From contig CAVZDD010000003.1 of assembly GCA_963773945.1 (NCBI GenBank), positions 496,001 through 560,000 of the forward strand: a stretch of DNA of 64,000 nt, written 5' to 3'. Numbering within the stretch: the stretch's first letter is position 1; each line of letters begins with the position of its first letter. Source of the DNA: JAKIWV01 sp963773945. GTDB taxonomy: Archaea; Thermoplasmatota; Thermoplasmata; Lutacidiplasmatales; UBA184. The position numbers and the translations under genes were made by a program. Shown here one piece after another: positions 42,436-51,490 of this stretch. The notes beneath the pieces are model-generated. The model did no database searches. It saw nothing but the letters and a program-made list of their open reading frames with translations, and was not told the origin of the DNA.

Positions 42436-45029
42436 TCAGGGCCGGGCGAGGCCGCACTTTGGACAGGTGAGACTGAACGCCGGAATCAGGGTTCCACAGG
42501 ACGGGCAACGCACCGGGCGCGGCATCGGGGCCGGGGGCCGTGTACCTACGACGGCCGGCGCGGCCGCCGCGGCTGCGGGCCCGGCCGAAGCCGGCGTGGC
42601 CGAAGGCGGGGGTCCGGACGTGGGACCTGGAACGTGCGAAACCCACGGTGATGCGGAGGAATACGGAGTGGACGAGCCCGGTGGGCTCGTAGGCGGGCCC
42701 GTGGGTGTGCCGGCAACCCAGCTCGGCGTTGCCGCGGTGGGACCAGTGGCCCCCAGGGGGGGGAGCGGGGGGATCTTGCGCCGCGGCTTTCCGCGTCGGC
42801 TCAACAGGAGACCGATCAGGATCGCGACCACCACGATGAACGCGAAGAAGGCCACGTTGTACGGAAAGGCACTGATGAGCGCGATGAAGCCGCTCCCGCT
42901 GAGCAAGCTGACCGTAACGCTGGCCGTTGCCTGTCCAAAGAATCCGTGGGAAAGGAGGATCGCCGAGACTTGCGCCTGGCTCCCGAAATAGCACAGTGGG
43001 ACCGAGAACTTCGCCTGGGCCATGCCGTTGGTTCCTGTGACGACCGGCACCGGTCCATCAAACGTGCCGCCGCAGGGCCCAGCGTAACTCGCGCTCGCGG
43101 TGAAGGTGAGATTCACCGAAGCGCCCACGACCGGCAGTCCGGTGGTCGCATTCCGAACGTCCACGGTGACGCTCGTCGATCCGCCGGGGAAGATCGCGGA
43201 GGGGGAGGGACTCACCGAGAGGTCGACGAAAGTCGACGTGAGGGCGGCGTAGAGGTCGAGCGCCCGGGGAGTCCCCCACCCGGTCACGAGGTCCCATCCA
43301 CCCCGCGCGGGGTACAGGCAGTTGGAACCCGCCGTGACATCGGAGAAGGCGCGGGCGGGCCCGCCGGCGGCCTCCGAACTCGCCACCGAGTAGAGGCGAG
43401 GAGTGACGAAACCCAGGGGTGTGCCCCAGACCGCGTCCATCTCGCCGATAATCCCTGCCCAGAACGGCGTCGCGAAGCTCGTCCCGGCCAACTGGCCCAC
43501 GCCGCCGTTGTAGTAGATCAGATTGTCCGCCGCCGGGCCGGCGACGTCAGGCACCCCACGTCCGCCCATGCCGATCACCGTCGCGGCCGACCCCATCAGC
43601 TGCCAGCTCGGCGCCGTGTACACTTGGGACAGTCCTCCACCCGACCGGTTCCAGGCCGGCTGCGTGGCGATGCCGGTGATCAGGCCATTGATCGATACGT
43701 TGAGCGTCGGTTGGGTGCCGCCCACCGCGATCACGTCCGGAGAGGAAGCAGGGAACTCCACCTCGGGGGAAGCGGTGCATGCCCCGTGGGAGAGCACGCT
43801 CCCTCCGTCGTCCCCCGAGGCGGAAACCACCGTGATCCCTTTGCTTTCCGCCTCGGCAAAGAGCGTCGTGTAGGCGGCCTGGAAGCTCGGGTCCTGCGAT
43901 TCCGGAAGGCCGAACGACATCGAGATCACGCTGACCCCGTGGATCGAGTTCACGGCGTAGTCGAGCGCGTCCTCCATGGGCGTGTCGTTCGGGGAGTAGG
44001 TCGGCGCAGGACCGTCGGGGGCGTACACGGCATCCAACGTCGCGCCCGGAGCCATCGACCCGGACCACTCGATGTCGAGGGTTAGTTCCTGGGGTCCCCC
44101 ACTCGGGTCGTTCACGGCGTTGGCCGATGGCATCGGAGCGCCGTCAATCGGGTCCGGTTGGACCTTCGGCACCGCCGGGTACTCGGACGGGTAGTAGTTC
44201 GCAAAGAACGTCGAGATGTCCGAGGGAGAGTAGCCATCGCCCCAGAGCAACAGGACGATGTTCTGCCCGACGGCGGAGCGGAAGATACCCGACGAGTTGT
44301 AGAGCGCGTCCAGGCCATAGGCCCCGTGCGCCCCCGACGGGGTCACTTCCGAAGTGGTCGACCCGAGGTCTGTGGAGAGGTGGGAGGACGCCAGGAGGGA
44401 CGGCGCCACCGACTCGAGGGGGATAGAGAACTGGGTGAAGCCGGTCGAGAGCCCCGTTACCGCCGAGACTTCGGATTCCAGGGCCGGGGGAGCTTCGGCA
44501 CGGTCTGGGGGTATTGGACCGGACCTCCGGCGATCGTGGCGCGCAGGAGAGTCGTTCCAAACGCCTCACCGATGAGCGGTGCCGGTCCCGATACCGTGAC
44601 GGAGAGCCGGTCGGGCCACGTGTGGGCAATCGAGAGTCCGTACCCTTCGAAGTAGTCGATTACGGACTGATACTCGGCGACTGAGGGACTGTACTGTTGC
44701 GCGAACTCGGCGGAGCTCAACGGCGCGGCGCCGCTGGGCCGAGGATTGAAGAGCGAGAGATTGCGAGGCCACAGCGTTACGGCCACGCTGGTCTCGCCCC
44801 GAGCCACCGCCGTCGTGCCGACCTCGCCCTGCACGGTGGAAACGTAGCCGCTCCGCTCCGCCCAGGAGACCTGCAGCGCCGCCGGAAGCACCACCTCGGA
44901 AGACGAGGGCGCGACGACGGGCGAGATCACGGGCGAGGGCCCCGCCGGCAGGCCCGCGGCGACCCCGGGAATGGCCAGGGCCGCGAGTACGACGATCGTG
45001 GCCGCAGCGGTCCATCCAGGTCGTTGCAC
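42436..45029 (-). CDS. membrane-anchored sedolisin (S53) protease with cytosolic zinc ribbon, frameshifted
   Basis: A secreted acid protease. A signal peptide (WTAAATIVVLAALAIPGVAA) and pro-domain (SAEFAQQYSPSVAEYQSVID) lie in one frame. The catalytic domain lies in another: QELTLDIEWSGSMAPGA (Glu, Asp), ASGDDGGSV (oxyanion Asp), AGTSFATPFWAG (Ser) and FSDVTAGSN with GGWDLVTGWGTP (calcium). Adding one base to the G5 run at 44486-44490 joins them into 864 residues. After the protease come an Ig-like domain, a membrane helix (VAFFAFIVVVAILIGLLL), a Pro-rich linker and a C-terminal zinc ribbon (CPSCG, CPKCG). I start at GTG 45029; the frame opens at 45104. Confidence 0.85.
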
Positions 45030-45125
45030 CGTTCGCGCTCCGGGTCGCGTAGGAATTAGACGGACCGCTGAGTATGAACCTTCCGAACCGGGTTGACGGG
45101 CCAACGGCCCCTTGCCCGAGGTATT

Positions 45126-46583
45126 TCAGTCGCGGATTGGCGCCGTGTATCCGGGCGGCAGCTTGTAGGTGGCGGGCGCTCCGAACGGGTCCGGTCGGGG
45201 TCCCGGCGCCTCGCCCCGAAGGCCGCAGAGGTACGCATCAACGGCCTTCGCCGCCTCGCTGGCCGTCCCCATCGCATACACGACGGACTTGCCGCCGGCG
45301 GCGAAGATGCCGGGCACCGCCGTGGCGTAGCCCGGGCCCTTCCCCTCGGGCCAGCCGCCGGAGGCCAGCTTGAAGTCCAGGTCCTCTGGAAATCCCTCCA
45401 GGTCGGCCCGCTGGCCGACGGCGACGATCAGCGTGTCACAGGCCAGGGTTTCCTCGGAACCCGCCACCGGAATGGGGGTGCGGCGGCCCTTCGCATCCGG
45501 CGGTCCGAGCTCCATGGATTGCACTACGAGGCCCTCGACGTGGCCGTTGCCGACCACGCGAACGGGGGCCCTCTGGAAAACGAACTCCACGTGCTCTTGT
45601 TCCGCGCCGTGGACCTCTTCCCGGTCCGCGGGCATCTCGTCGCGGCTGCGGCGGTAGACGAGGCGCACGTGGCCGCCCTGGGCGAGCCGGACCGCGCTGC
45701 GTACCGAGTCCATCGCGACGTCTCCGCCGCCGACCACGATGACGTTCTTGCCGAGCAGGGGATACTGGCCCTGGTGGATCGCCTTCAGCATGGAAAGCGC
45801 CGGGTACACCCCGGGCAGGTCCTCGCCCGGAATGCCCATCACTCGATGGGTCGAGGTGCCGATCGAGACGAAGACGGCTTGGTACCCTTCCTTGAGCAGC
45901 TCCTCGGGGTTGAAGGCCGGGCCGACGCGCGTGTCGGTTTTCCAGACCACATCCAGGTCGCGGAATCGGCGCAGGTCGGCCCGGATGTCCTCGTCGGTCA
46001 TTCGGTAGGCCGGAATGGTTCGCATCAAGCCACCGGAGAGGTCCGCCTGTTCGAAGACGGTCACGGAATATCCCCGGATCCCGAGTTCCCAGGCCGCCAT
46101 GATGCCGGCCGGTCCGCCGCCCACGACCGCGACGCGCTGGCCTTTCGGCTTGGACGGAACGTAGGCAAGGTCGGAGTTCCCGAACTCCAAGGCGGCACGC
46201 TTGAGCTGCCGGATCGCGATCGGGACCCCCTTCTTGGCGACGACGCAGGATTCCTCGCAATACCGATAACAGACCTTACACAGCGAGGTGGCGAGCGGGT
46301 TGTCCTGGGCCGTAACCTTCGCGGCTTCGTCGAACTTTTCCTCCGCTACGAGCTTGATGTACTCCCGGGCGTCCTGCGTGATGGGGCAGGCCTCGACGCA
46401 CCACGGGCGACGGCATTGGATGCACCGTTTAGCCTCGAGCACCGCGTCCTGTCGCGAGTAGGCGTGAACAATCTCACGGAAATCTTGGGTTCGCGTTTCG
46501 ATCGATTCCTCGGGAACCGGGACGCGAACCGGGTTCAGCTTGGGCGGGGTGGGACGTGCCGGTGCAGCCGTCGCAGTCGCCAT
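45126..46583 (-). CDS. gltD: GltD-like NAD(P)H-dependent oxidoreductase
   Basis: A 485-residue flavoprotein similar to glutamate synthase small subunit. CIQCRRPWCVEACPI and SLCKVCYRYCEESC are the N-terminal Fe-S cysteine clusters. VAVVGGGPAGIMAAWEL binds FAD, and VIVVGGGDVAMDSVRSAVRL binds NAD(P)H. AVPGIFAAGGKSVVYAMGTASEAAKAV closes the fold. No large glutamate synthase subunit adjoins, so it may serve another acceptor. A TATA-like CTTATT (minus, 46612-46618) lies about 30 nt upstream of the ATG. Confidence 0.9.
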   Translation of the reverse strand: MATATAAPARPTPPKLNPVRVPVPEESIETRTQDFREIVHAYSRQDAVLEAKRCIQCRRPWCVEACPITQDAREYIKLVAEEKFDEAAKVTAQDNPLATSLCKVCYRYCEESCVVAKKGVPIAIRQLKRAALEFGNSDLAYVPSKPKGQRVAVVGGGPAGIMAAWELGIRGYSVTVFEQADLSGGLMRTIPAYRMTDEDIRADLRRFRDLDVVWKTDTRVGPAFNPEELLKEGYQAVFVSIGTSTHRVMGIPGEDLPGVYPALSMLKAIHQGQYPLLGKNVIVVGGGDVAMDSVRSAVRLAQGGHVRLVYRRSRDEMPADREEVHGAEQEHVEFVFQRAPVRVVGNGHVEGLVVQSMELGPPDAKGRRTPIPVAGSEETLACDTLIVAVGQRADLEGFPEDLDFKLASGGWPEGKGPGYATAVPGIFAAGGKSVVYAMGTASEAAKAVDAYLCGLRGEAPGPRPDPFGAPATYKLPPGYTAPIRD

Positions 46584-46767
46584 GCTGGTTCCCACGTCGG
46601 TTTCTCGCGCGGAGAATAAGAGGCTTGCGCGACCCGGGGCGCAACATTCCGGTAGGCGGGACCCGGGGGCCAGCGGTTCGAGGCAGGACACGGGCGGGAT
46701 AGGGTAAAGACCCCCGGACTTCCTTCCGAGAGCCGCGCGCCATTACCGGGTGCGCCGAAGGCCCCCC
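46584..46767. promoter_or_regulatory. divergent promoter region of gltD-like and srp54
   Basis: The region carries the minus-strand TATA-like element at 46612-46618 and a weaker plus-strand GGGTAAAGAC near 46701-46710, 58-67 nt before the srp54 ATG. Nothing else is seen. Confidence 0.4.
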
Positions 46768-48105
46768 ATGGTGCTGGAATCCCTCGGAAAATCGCTGCGC
46801 GGTGTGCTCCAACGCATCGCGCGGAGCAATACCGTCGACGAGGCGCTCATCGCGGAAGTGGTCCGCGATATCCAGCGGGCCCTGTTGCAGGCAGACGTCA
46901 ACGTCCAGCTCGCGCTCGACCTCACCCAGCGGGTCAAGAAAAGGGCCCACGACGAGAAACCGCCGGCCGGGGCGAGCGTCCGCGACTTCCTCGTCCGGAT
47001 CATCTACGAAGAGATTCGGGGCATCCTGGGGAAGGACCGGCCGTTCGACGTCAAGCCGAAAAAGATCCTCCTGGCGGGGCTATTCGGCCAGGGAAAGACC
47101 ACGACCGCCGGGAAGCTCGCCCGTTACTTCCAGAAGAAGGGGGTGAGGACCTTGCTCGTCGGCGCCGATGTCCATCGGCCGGCTGCTATCGACCAGCTCG
47201 AGCAGCTCGCGAAGAAGGTCGGGGCGGAGTTCTACACTGACCGGAACGAGCCGAAGGCCGAACGGATCGTCAAGGAGGCCCTGAACAAGGCGCCGCCGCA
47301 TGTGGCCGTCCTCGTGGACACCGCCGGACGCTCCGGCATCGATGCCGACCTGATCGCGGAGCTTCAACGGGTGCGGGCGGTGCTCGAGCCGGACGAAACG
47401 TTCCTCGTGCTCGACTCAGCGATGGGACAAGCGGCCGGACGCAGCGCGGACGCCTTCCAGAAGGCGGTCGGCCTCACCGGGGTCATACTGACCAAGCTCG
47501 ATGGTTCGGCCAAAGGCGGCGGAGCGCTCTCGGCGGTCGCCGCGACCGGCGCGCCGATCCTGTTCATCGGGACCGGCGAGCACCTCGACGAGCTCGAGCG
47601 ATTCGACCCGACCCGGTTCGTCTCCCGCCTGCTGGGCATGGGGGACATCCAGACCCTCCTCGAGCGCTTCGAGGAGCTCTCGAACAAGGAGGAGGCCGAG
47701 AAGGTCGCCGAGAGCATGATGACCGGCCGTTTCTCGCTCCGGGACATGCGGGTCCAGCTCGACTCGCTCGGGCAGATGGGCCCGTTCTCGAAGATCGTCT
47801 CGATGTTCCCCGGCTTCAGTGGCGCCAAGGTCGACGACAAACAAGTCGAGGACTCGCAGGCGCGACTCCGGCGATTCCGGTCGATGCTGGACTCAATGAC
47901 CGCCGAAGAGCTGGACCACCCGATGGTGATCAAGGGCGACCGAATCCGTCGGATCGCCCACGGGAGCGGTCAGAAACCCCAGGAGGTCCGCCAGCTTCTC
48001 AAGTTCTGGGAGACCACCCGCAAGGCCGCCCATGGCATCGCCAGCAACCGAAAGCTCCGACGGCAGCTCGAACGACAGCTCGGCGGCGGAGAACTCAAGG
48101 CGTAG
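46768..48105 (+). CDS. srp54: signal recognition particle protein SRP54
   Basis: A 445-residue GTPase that binds signal sequences and SRP RNA. The N-domain begins MVLESLGKSLRGVLQRIA. The G-domain shows LLAGLFGQGKTTTAGKLARYF, VGADVHRPAAIDQLEQLAKK, VLVDTAGRSGIDADLIAEL, LTKLDGSAKGGGALS and a C-terminal methionine-rich M-domain (LRDMRVQLDSLGQMGPFSKIVSMF). The ATG at 46768 fits the family; an upstream GTG would add six residues. Confidence 0.97.
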   Translation: MVLESLGKSLRGVLQRIARSNTVDEALIAEVVRDIQRALLQADVNVQLALDLTQRVKKRAHDEKPPAGASVRDFLVRIIYEEIRGILGKDRPFDVKPKKILLAGLFGQGKTTTAGKLARYFQKKGVRTLLVGADVHRPAAIDQLEQLAKKVGAEFYTDRNEPKAERIVKEALNKAPPHVAVLVDTAGRSGIDADLIAELQRVRAVLEPDETFLVLDSAMGQAAGRSADAFQKAVGLTGVILTKLDGSAKGGGALSAVAATGAPILFIGTGEHLDELERFDPTRFVSRLLGMGDIQTLLERFEELSNKEEAEKVAESMMTGRFSLRDMRVQLDSLGQMGPFSKIVSMFPGFSGAKVDDKQVEDSQARLRRFRSMLDSMTAEELDHPMVIKGDRIRRIAHGSGQKPQEVRQLLKFWETTRKAAHGIASNRKLRRQLERQLGGGELKA

Positions 48106-48117
48106 GCCGGATCGCAC

Positions 48118-48657
48118 GTGACCGCCTCCCCTCCCGAGATCCTGGTCGGACTGCTCCTCGTGTTCGCCCTGCCCGGTTATGGTATCACGAAGGCCACCTT
48201 CCCGGAATGGCGAATTCGGGGGCCGGAGGCCCTCCTCCGCGTCGTCGAGGTGGCGACGCTGAGCCTCGTGTTGAGCGTGACCGTGACGATCCTCGTGGGA
48301 TTCGTGCTCGGGAACCTCCCGGGGAGCTTCTTCCAAGCCGGCTGGAGCGACCCGTTACTCGAAGGAATCCTCGCCGCCATTTCGGCGGTCGGAATCTCGG
48401 TCGCCATCCTCCGGGGGGGATTCAGCAAGATCCCGCCCGCTGCCCCGATGCCCGAACCGTCGCCGGGCGAAGAAAACCCCATGGCTCTCCTGCGCGCCCT
48501 CGAAGCGAATCAGCGAGAGGCGCGCCGCCTTCAGCATGCGATCCGGCAGCTCAAACCGGAGGACCCTGACCGGGGACGGCTCGAGAACGAGCTCGTCGAA
48601 ACGCAGCGGAGGTCCCAAGAACTCCGTACGAATCGGGAGGCCGAGTATGCCCAATAG
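48118..48657 (+). CDS. DUF1616-like membrane protein
   Basis: A 179-residue protein. LVGLLLVFALPGYGITKATFP resembles the PGY-containing first helix of DUF1616 proteins. Two more hydrophobic segments follow (LSLVLSVTVTILVGFVLGN, ILAAISAVGISVAILRGG), then a soluble coiled-coil tail (ALEANQREARRLQHAIRQL). It sits between srp54 and pth2 and may be cotranscribed. Function unknown. Confidence 0.7.
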   Translation: MTASPPEILVGLLLVFALPGYGITKATFPEWRIRGPEALLRVVEVATLSLVLSVTVTILVGFVLGNLPGSFFQAGWSDPLLEGILAAISAVGISVAILRGGFSKIPPAAPMPEPSPGEENPMALLRALEANQREARRLQHAIRQLKPEDPDRGRLENELVETQRRSQELRTNREAEYAQ

Positions 48658-49027
48658 ACCCTCCTCCTCCGATGCCGTCTACAAGATGGTCCTCGTCGTT
48701 CGCGGCGAACTCCGGCTGACACCGGGAAAGGCGGCCGTCCAAGTGGCGCATGCGGCCGTCATGCTGGTGTTGCAGCAACAGAAACGACGCGGGGATCAGC
48801 TGGACCGGTGGCTCCGCGAAGGGCAAAAGAAAATTGCCGTCATCGCGCCCACGCTCACCGAGATGGTCGAGCGGCAGACGCAGGCCACCCGTCAAGGGAT
48901 TCCGACCGTTTGGGTCGACGATGCCGGTTTCACCGAGGTTGCGCCCGGTACCCGGACCTGCTTGGGGATCGGTCCGGCCCCTTCGCTGGAGCTTGACAAG
49001 ATCACGGGGGACCTTCCCCTACTCTGA
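48647..49027 (+). CDS. pth2: peptidyl-tRNA hydrolase, archaeal type (Pth2)
   Basis: A 126-residue enzyme that recycles peptidyl-tRNA. YKMVLVVRGELRLTPGKAAVQ and VAHAAVMLVLQQQ are the Pth2 signatures, and TVWVDDAGFTEVAPGTRTCLGIGP holds the conserved catalytic region. The ATG at 48647 has GGGAGG 6 nt upstream and overlaps the previous gene by 11 nt. Confidence 0.95.
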   Translation: MPNRPSSSDAVYKMVLVVRGELRLTPGKAAVQVAHAAVMLVLQQQKRRGDQLDRWLREGQKKIAVIAPTLTEMVERQTQATRQGIPTVWVDDAGFTEVAPGTRTCLGIGPAPSLELDKITGDLPLL

Positions 49028-49100
49028 CCCTCCCCGGGGTCGATTTACGGCCCGGAGGGCCCCCGATTCCCCGGTCGGTACCCGGCGGGCCCTTAATGAA

Positions 49101-49109
49101 TCAATAAAT
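49101..49109 (+). promoter_or_regulatory. TATA box of the dpp-type operon
   Basis: TCAATAAATA stands out in a GC-rich gap after pth2. It lies about 70 nt before the ATG at 49177, which itself has GGGAGGGG about 8-10 nt upstream, so this operon likely has a leader with a ribosome site. Confidence 0.55.
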
Positions 49110-49176
49110 AGGGCCGCCCGAATCGGTGGAGGGTCTCTCGGGCATCCCGGGGGGCCTGCGGGAGGGGATTGCGGAC

Positions 49177-50334
49177 ATGCGGATGTGGGTTTACATCGTC
49201 CGGCGACTTCTCCTCGTGATCCCCGTCATCATCGGGGTGATGACGATTACCTTCATTCTGGTCAGTCTGATCCCGACCTCGGTCCGTGTGGCGGCCTACA
49301 CCGACGCACGGGACGCGAAACCGGGCACCCCCGTCTGGAACCAAGCCCTCGCCACCCTGGGGCTCAATAAACCGGTCCCGGTCCAGTGGGGGATTTACAT
49401 CTTCAACAGTCTCACGTTACATTGGGGCTTCACCGATCCACATAGCGAAGCGTCCACCGGCGACCAGCTGGGCCAGACCTCGTGGCCCGTCTCCCAGGTT
49501 TTGGGCTGGTACCTGCCGTACACCTTGGAGCTCGCCGCCATCTCGTTGATCTTGATCCTGGTCATCGCCATCCCGCTGGGCAACCTGTCGGCGGTCTACC
49601 GAAACCGCCCGCTGGACCAGGGTGCCCGGGTACTCTCCTTCTCAGGCTACGCGTTCCCAGGTTTCCTCCTTGCGTCCGTCGCGCTCCTCGCCGCCGTCGA
49701 GCTGAGCGGGGGCTTGACCTCCGCCTGCGGGGGCCTCTCCGACCACTACTTACAATGGTACGGTTCGTGGCCTCCGTCCGTCTGTCTTCCCGGTGCCCCG
49801 TCCGGTCTCCCCAGTTGGATCGGCCCCCACTTCGAGACCTCTCCCACGGGGTTCCCCACGATCGACGCGCTGCTTCACTGGAACACCGCCACCGGCCCCG
49901 ACCTGGCCTTCGAATCGATCAAGCGGATGATCATCCCCGCCCTCGTGATCGCCTACGGCTACACGGCGAGTATTCTCCGGTTCGTCCGGAACAGCATGCT
50001 CGAAGTGATGAACCTCGACTTCGTCCGGACCGCCCGCGCCAAGGGCGTTCCCGAACGTCAGGTCGTGAACCGACACGCCGGTCGCAACAGCCTCAACGTG
50101 ACGGTCACCGTACTCGGGCTCACTTTTGCCTTCTTCATCACGGGCTTCCCGATCATCGAACGGGTCTTCGAGCTCCGGGGCGTCGGCTACCTCCTGGCGC
50201 TGTCGATTCAACCGCTCCAGGACTACGGCCTCATCTTCGGCACTACGTTGCTGCTGACGTTCATTATCGTCGCGGCGAACATCATCGTCGACGTGATGTA
50301 TGCATATCTGGACCCAAGGGTTAGGTTGGGCTAG
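49177..50334 (+). CDS. dppB: dipeptide/oligopeptide ABC transporter permease (DppB-like)
   Basis: A 385-residue permease. The N-terminal helix YIVRRLLLVIPVIIGVMTIT is typical of DppB/OppB. Residues in VRNSMLEVMNLDFVRTARAKGV, with GVPERQVVNRHAGRNSLNV, form the EAA loop that contacts the ATPases. An extracytoplasmic insert (about 90 residues, TSACGGLSDHYLQWYGSW) follows the fourth helix and is longer than usual. First gene of an operon with dppC, dppD and dppF. I use the ATG at 49177 because of its ribosome site; the frame opens at GTG 49126. Confidence 0.92.
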   Translation: MRMWVYIVRRLLLVIPVIIGVMTITFILVSLIPTSVRVAAYTDARDAKPGTPVWNQALATLGLNKPVPVQWGIYIFNSLTLHWGFTDPHSEASTGDQLGQTSWPVSQVLGWYLPYTLELAAISLILILVIAIPLGNLSAVYRNRPLDQGARVLSFSGYAFPGFLLASVALLAAVELSGGLTSACGGLSDHYLQWYGSWPPSVCLPGAPSGLPSWIGPHFETSPTGFPTIDALLHWNTATGPDLAFESIKRMIIPALVIAYGYTASILRFVRNSMLEVMNLDFVRTARAKGVPERQVVNRHAGRNSLNVTVTVLGLTFAFFITGFPIIERVFELRGVGYLLALSIQPLQDYGLIFGTTLLLTFIIVAANIIVDVMYAYLDPRVRLG

Positions 50335-51486
50335 ATGGCGGCAGCGAAGGCGGAATCCGAGGCCTTGGAGCCCACGGAGGGCGCCCTCTCGTCGGGGAAG
50401 CGACCCAACCCTCGCCTCGACCAGTACAAGCGGACCTTCTACTTCCTGCGGCGGAACCGCCTCGCGATGTTCGGCCTGATCATCGTCCTCTTCTGGGTCG
50501 GCGTGGCGCTGTATTCCCCATTCTACAACGCCCCGGGCGACCATCTCGCCCCGTACTGTTCGAGCTCCGTCACGGCCGGTACGAACTCTTCCTGCGCGGT
50601 CACCGTCTGTACCTACGGTCCCGGCAGCCAGCCCGCCTCGACCCCCTGCTACCCGTTCGCCTTCGGAGAACCTTCGGTGATAGGTCCCACGATCAGCTTC
50701 GCGCATGGATTCTCGCTCGGACCATTACCGCTCGGTTCGCTAACCGTGAACCCCGGTGGCGGGATCATGTACAACATCTTCGCCGGACTGATCAAGGGCG
50801 CTCCCTGGTCACTCGGGATCGCCGCCTCGATTGTCGGCTCGGGCGCGATCATAGGGCTCTTGCTGGGGGCGCTCGCCGGCTACCGCGGGGGGTACGCCGA
50901 TGAGACGATCATGCGGTTCACGGACATCTTCCTCGCCATCCCCGGCCTCTTTCTGGTTCTCGTGACCCTCGCCGCCGTGGGCCGAGATTTCTCGACCCTC
51001 GATGGCCGGGTCGGGATCCTGATCCTGGCCTTCGTGGTCACCTGGTGGCCGCTCTACACCCGTATCGTTCGGGGCCAGGTACTGGTCACGCGCGAGCAGA
51101 AATACGTCGAAGCGGCCCGGGCCAGCGGCGCCGGGTCCGGTCGAATCCTGCGGAAGCATATCATCCCGAATTCGCTCTACCCGGTCTTCGTCCAGCTGTC
51201 GCTCGACGTCGGGACGGTCCCCCTCCTGCTCGGGGCGATCATTTTCCTGGGCTACCAGCTCTGGCCGGCCCAGTACTTCCCCGAATGGGGTACGATCTCC
51301 GCCTTCGCGGTGACGAACCTCGAGGGGTTCCTGGTTCAGTGCACGGTAGCGTCCGGCATCGCACCCTGCGTGTTCCCCTGGTGGCAGATCTTCTTCCCGG
51401 GGCTCACGCTGTTCCTCTTCTGCATCGCCGTGAACTTCCTGTCGGACGGACTCCGAGACGCGCTCGACCCGAGGTTGCGGAGGTAA
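50335..51486 (+). CDS. dppC: dipeptide/oligopeptide ABC transporter permease (DppC-like)
   Basis: A 383-residue permease. FYFLRRNRLAMFGLIIVLFWVG is the DppC N-terminus. An external loop with several cysteines follows (CSSSVTAGTNSSCAVTVC). VTREQKYVEAARASGAGSGRILRKHIIPN is the cytosolic EAA loop in two pieces. The ATG directly abuts the dppB stop. It pairs with DppB as the membrane pore. Confidence 0.93.
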   Translation: MAAAKAESEALEPTEGALSSGKRPNPRLDQYKRTFYFLRRNRLAMFGLIIVLFWVGVALYSPFYNAPGDHLAPYCSSSVTAGTNSSCAVTVCTYGPGSQPASTPCYPFAFGEPSVIGPTISFAHGFSLGPLPLGSLTVNPGGGIMYNIFAGLIKGAPWSLGIAASIVGSGAIIGLLLGALAGYRGGYADETIMRFTDIFLAIPGLFLVLVTLAAVGRDFSTLDGRVGILILAFVVTWWPLYTRIVRGQVLVTREQKYVEAARASGAGSGRILRKHIIPNSLYPVFVQLSLDVGTVPLLLGAIIFLGYQLWPAQYFPEWGTISAFAVTNLEGFLVQCTVASGIAPCVFPWWQIFFPGLTLFLFCIAVNFLSDGLRDALDPRLRR

Positions 51487-51490
51487 TCGA

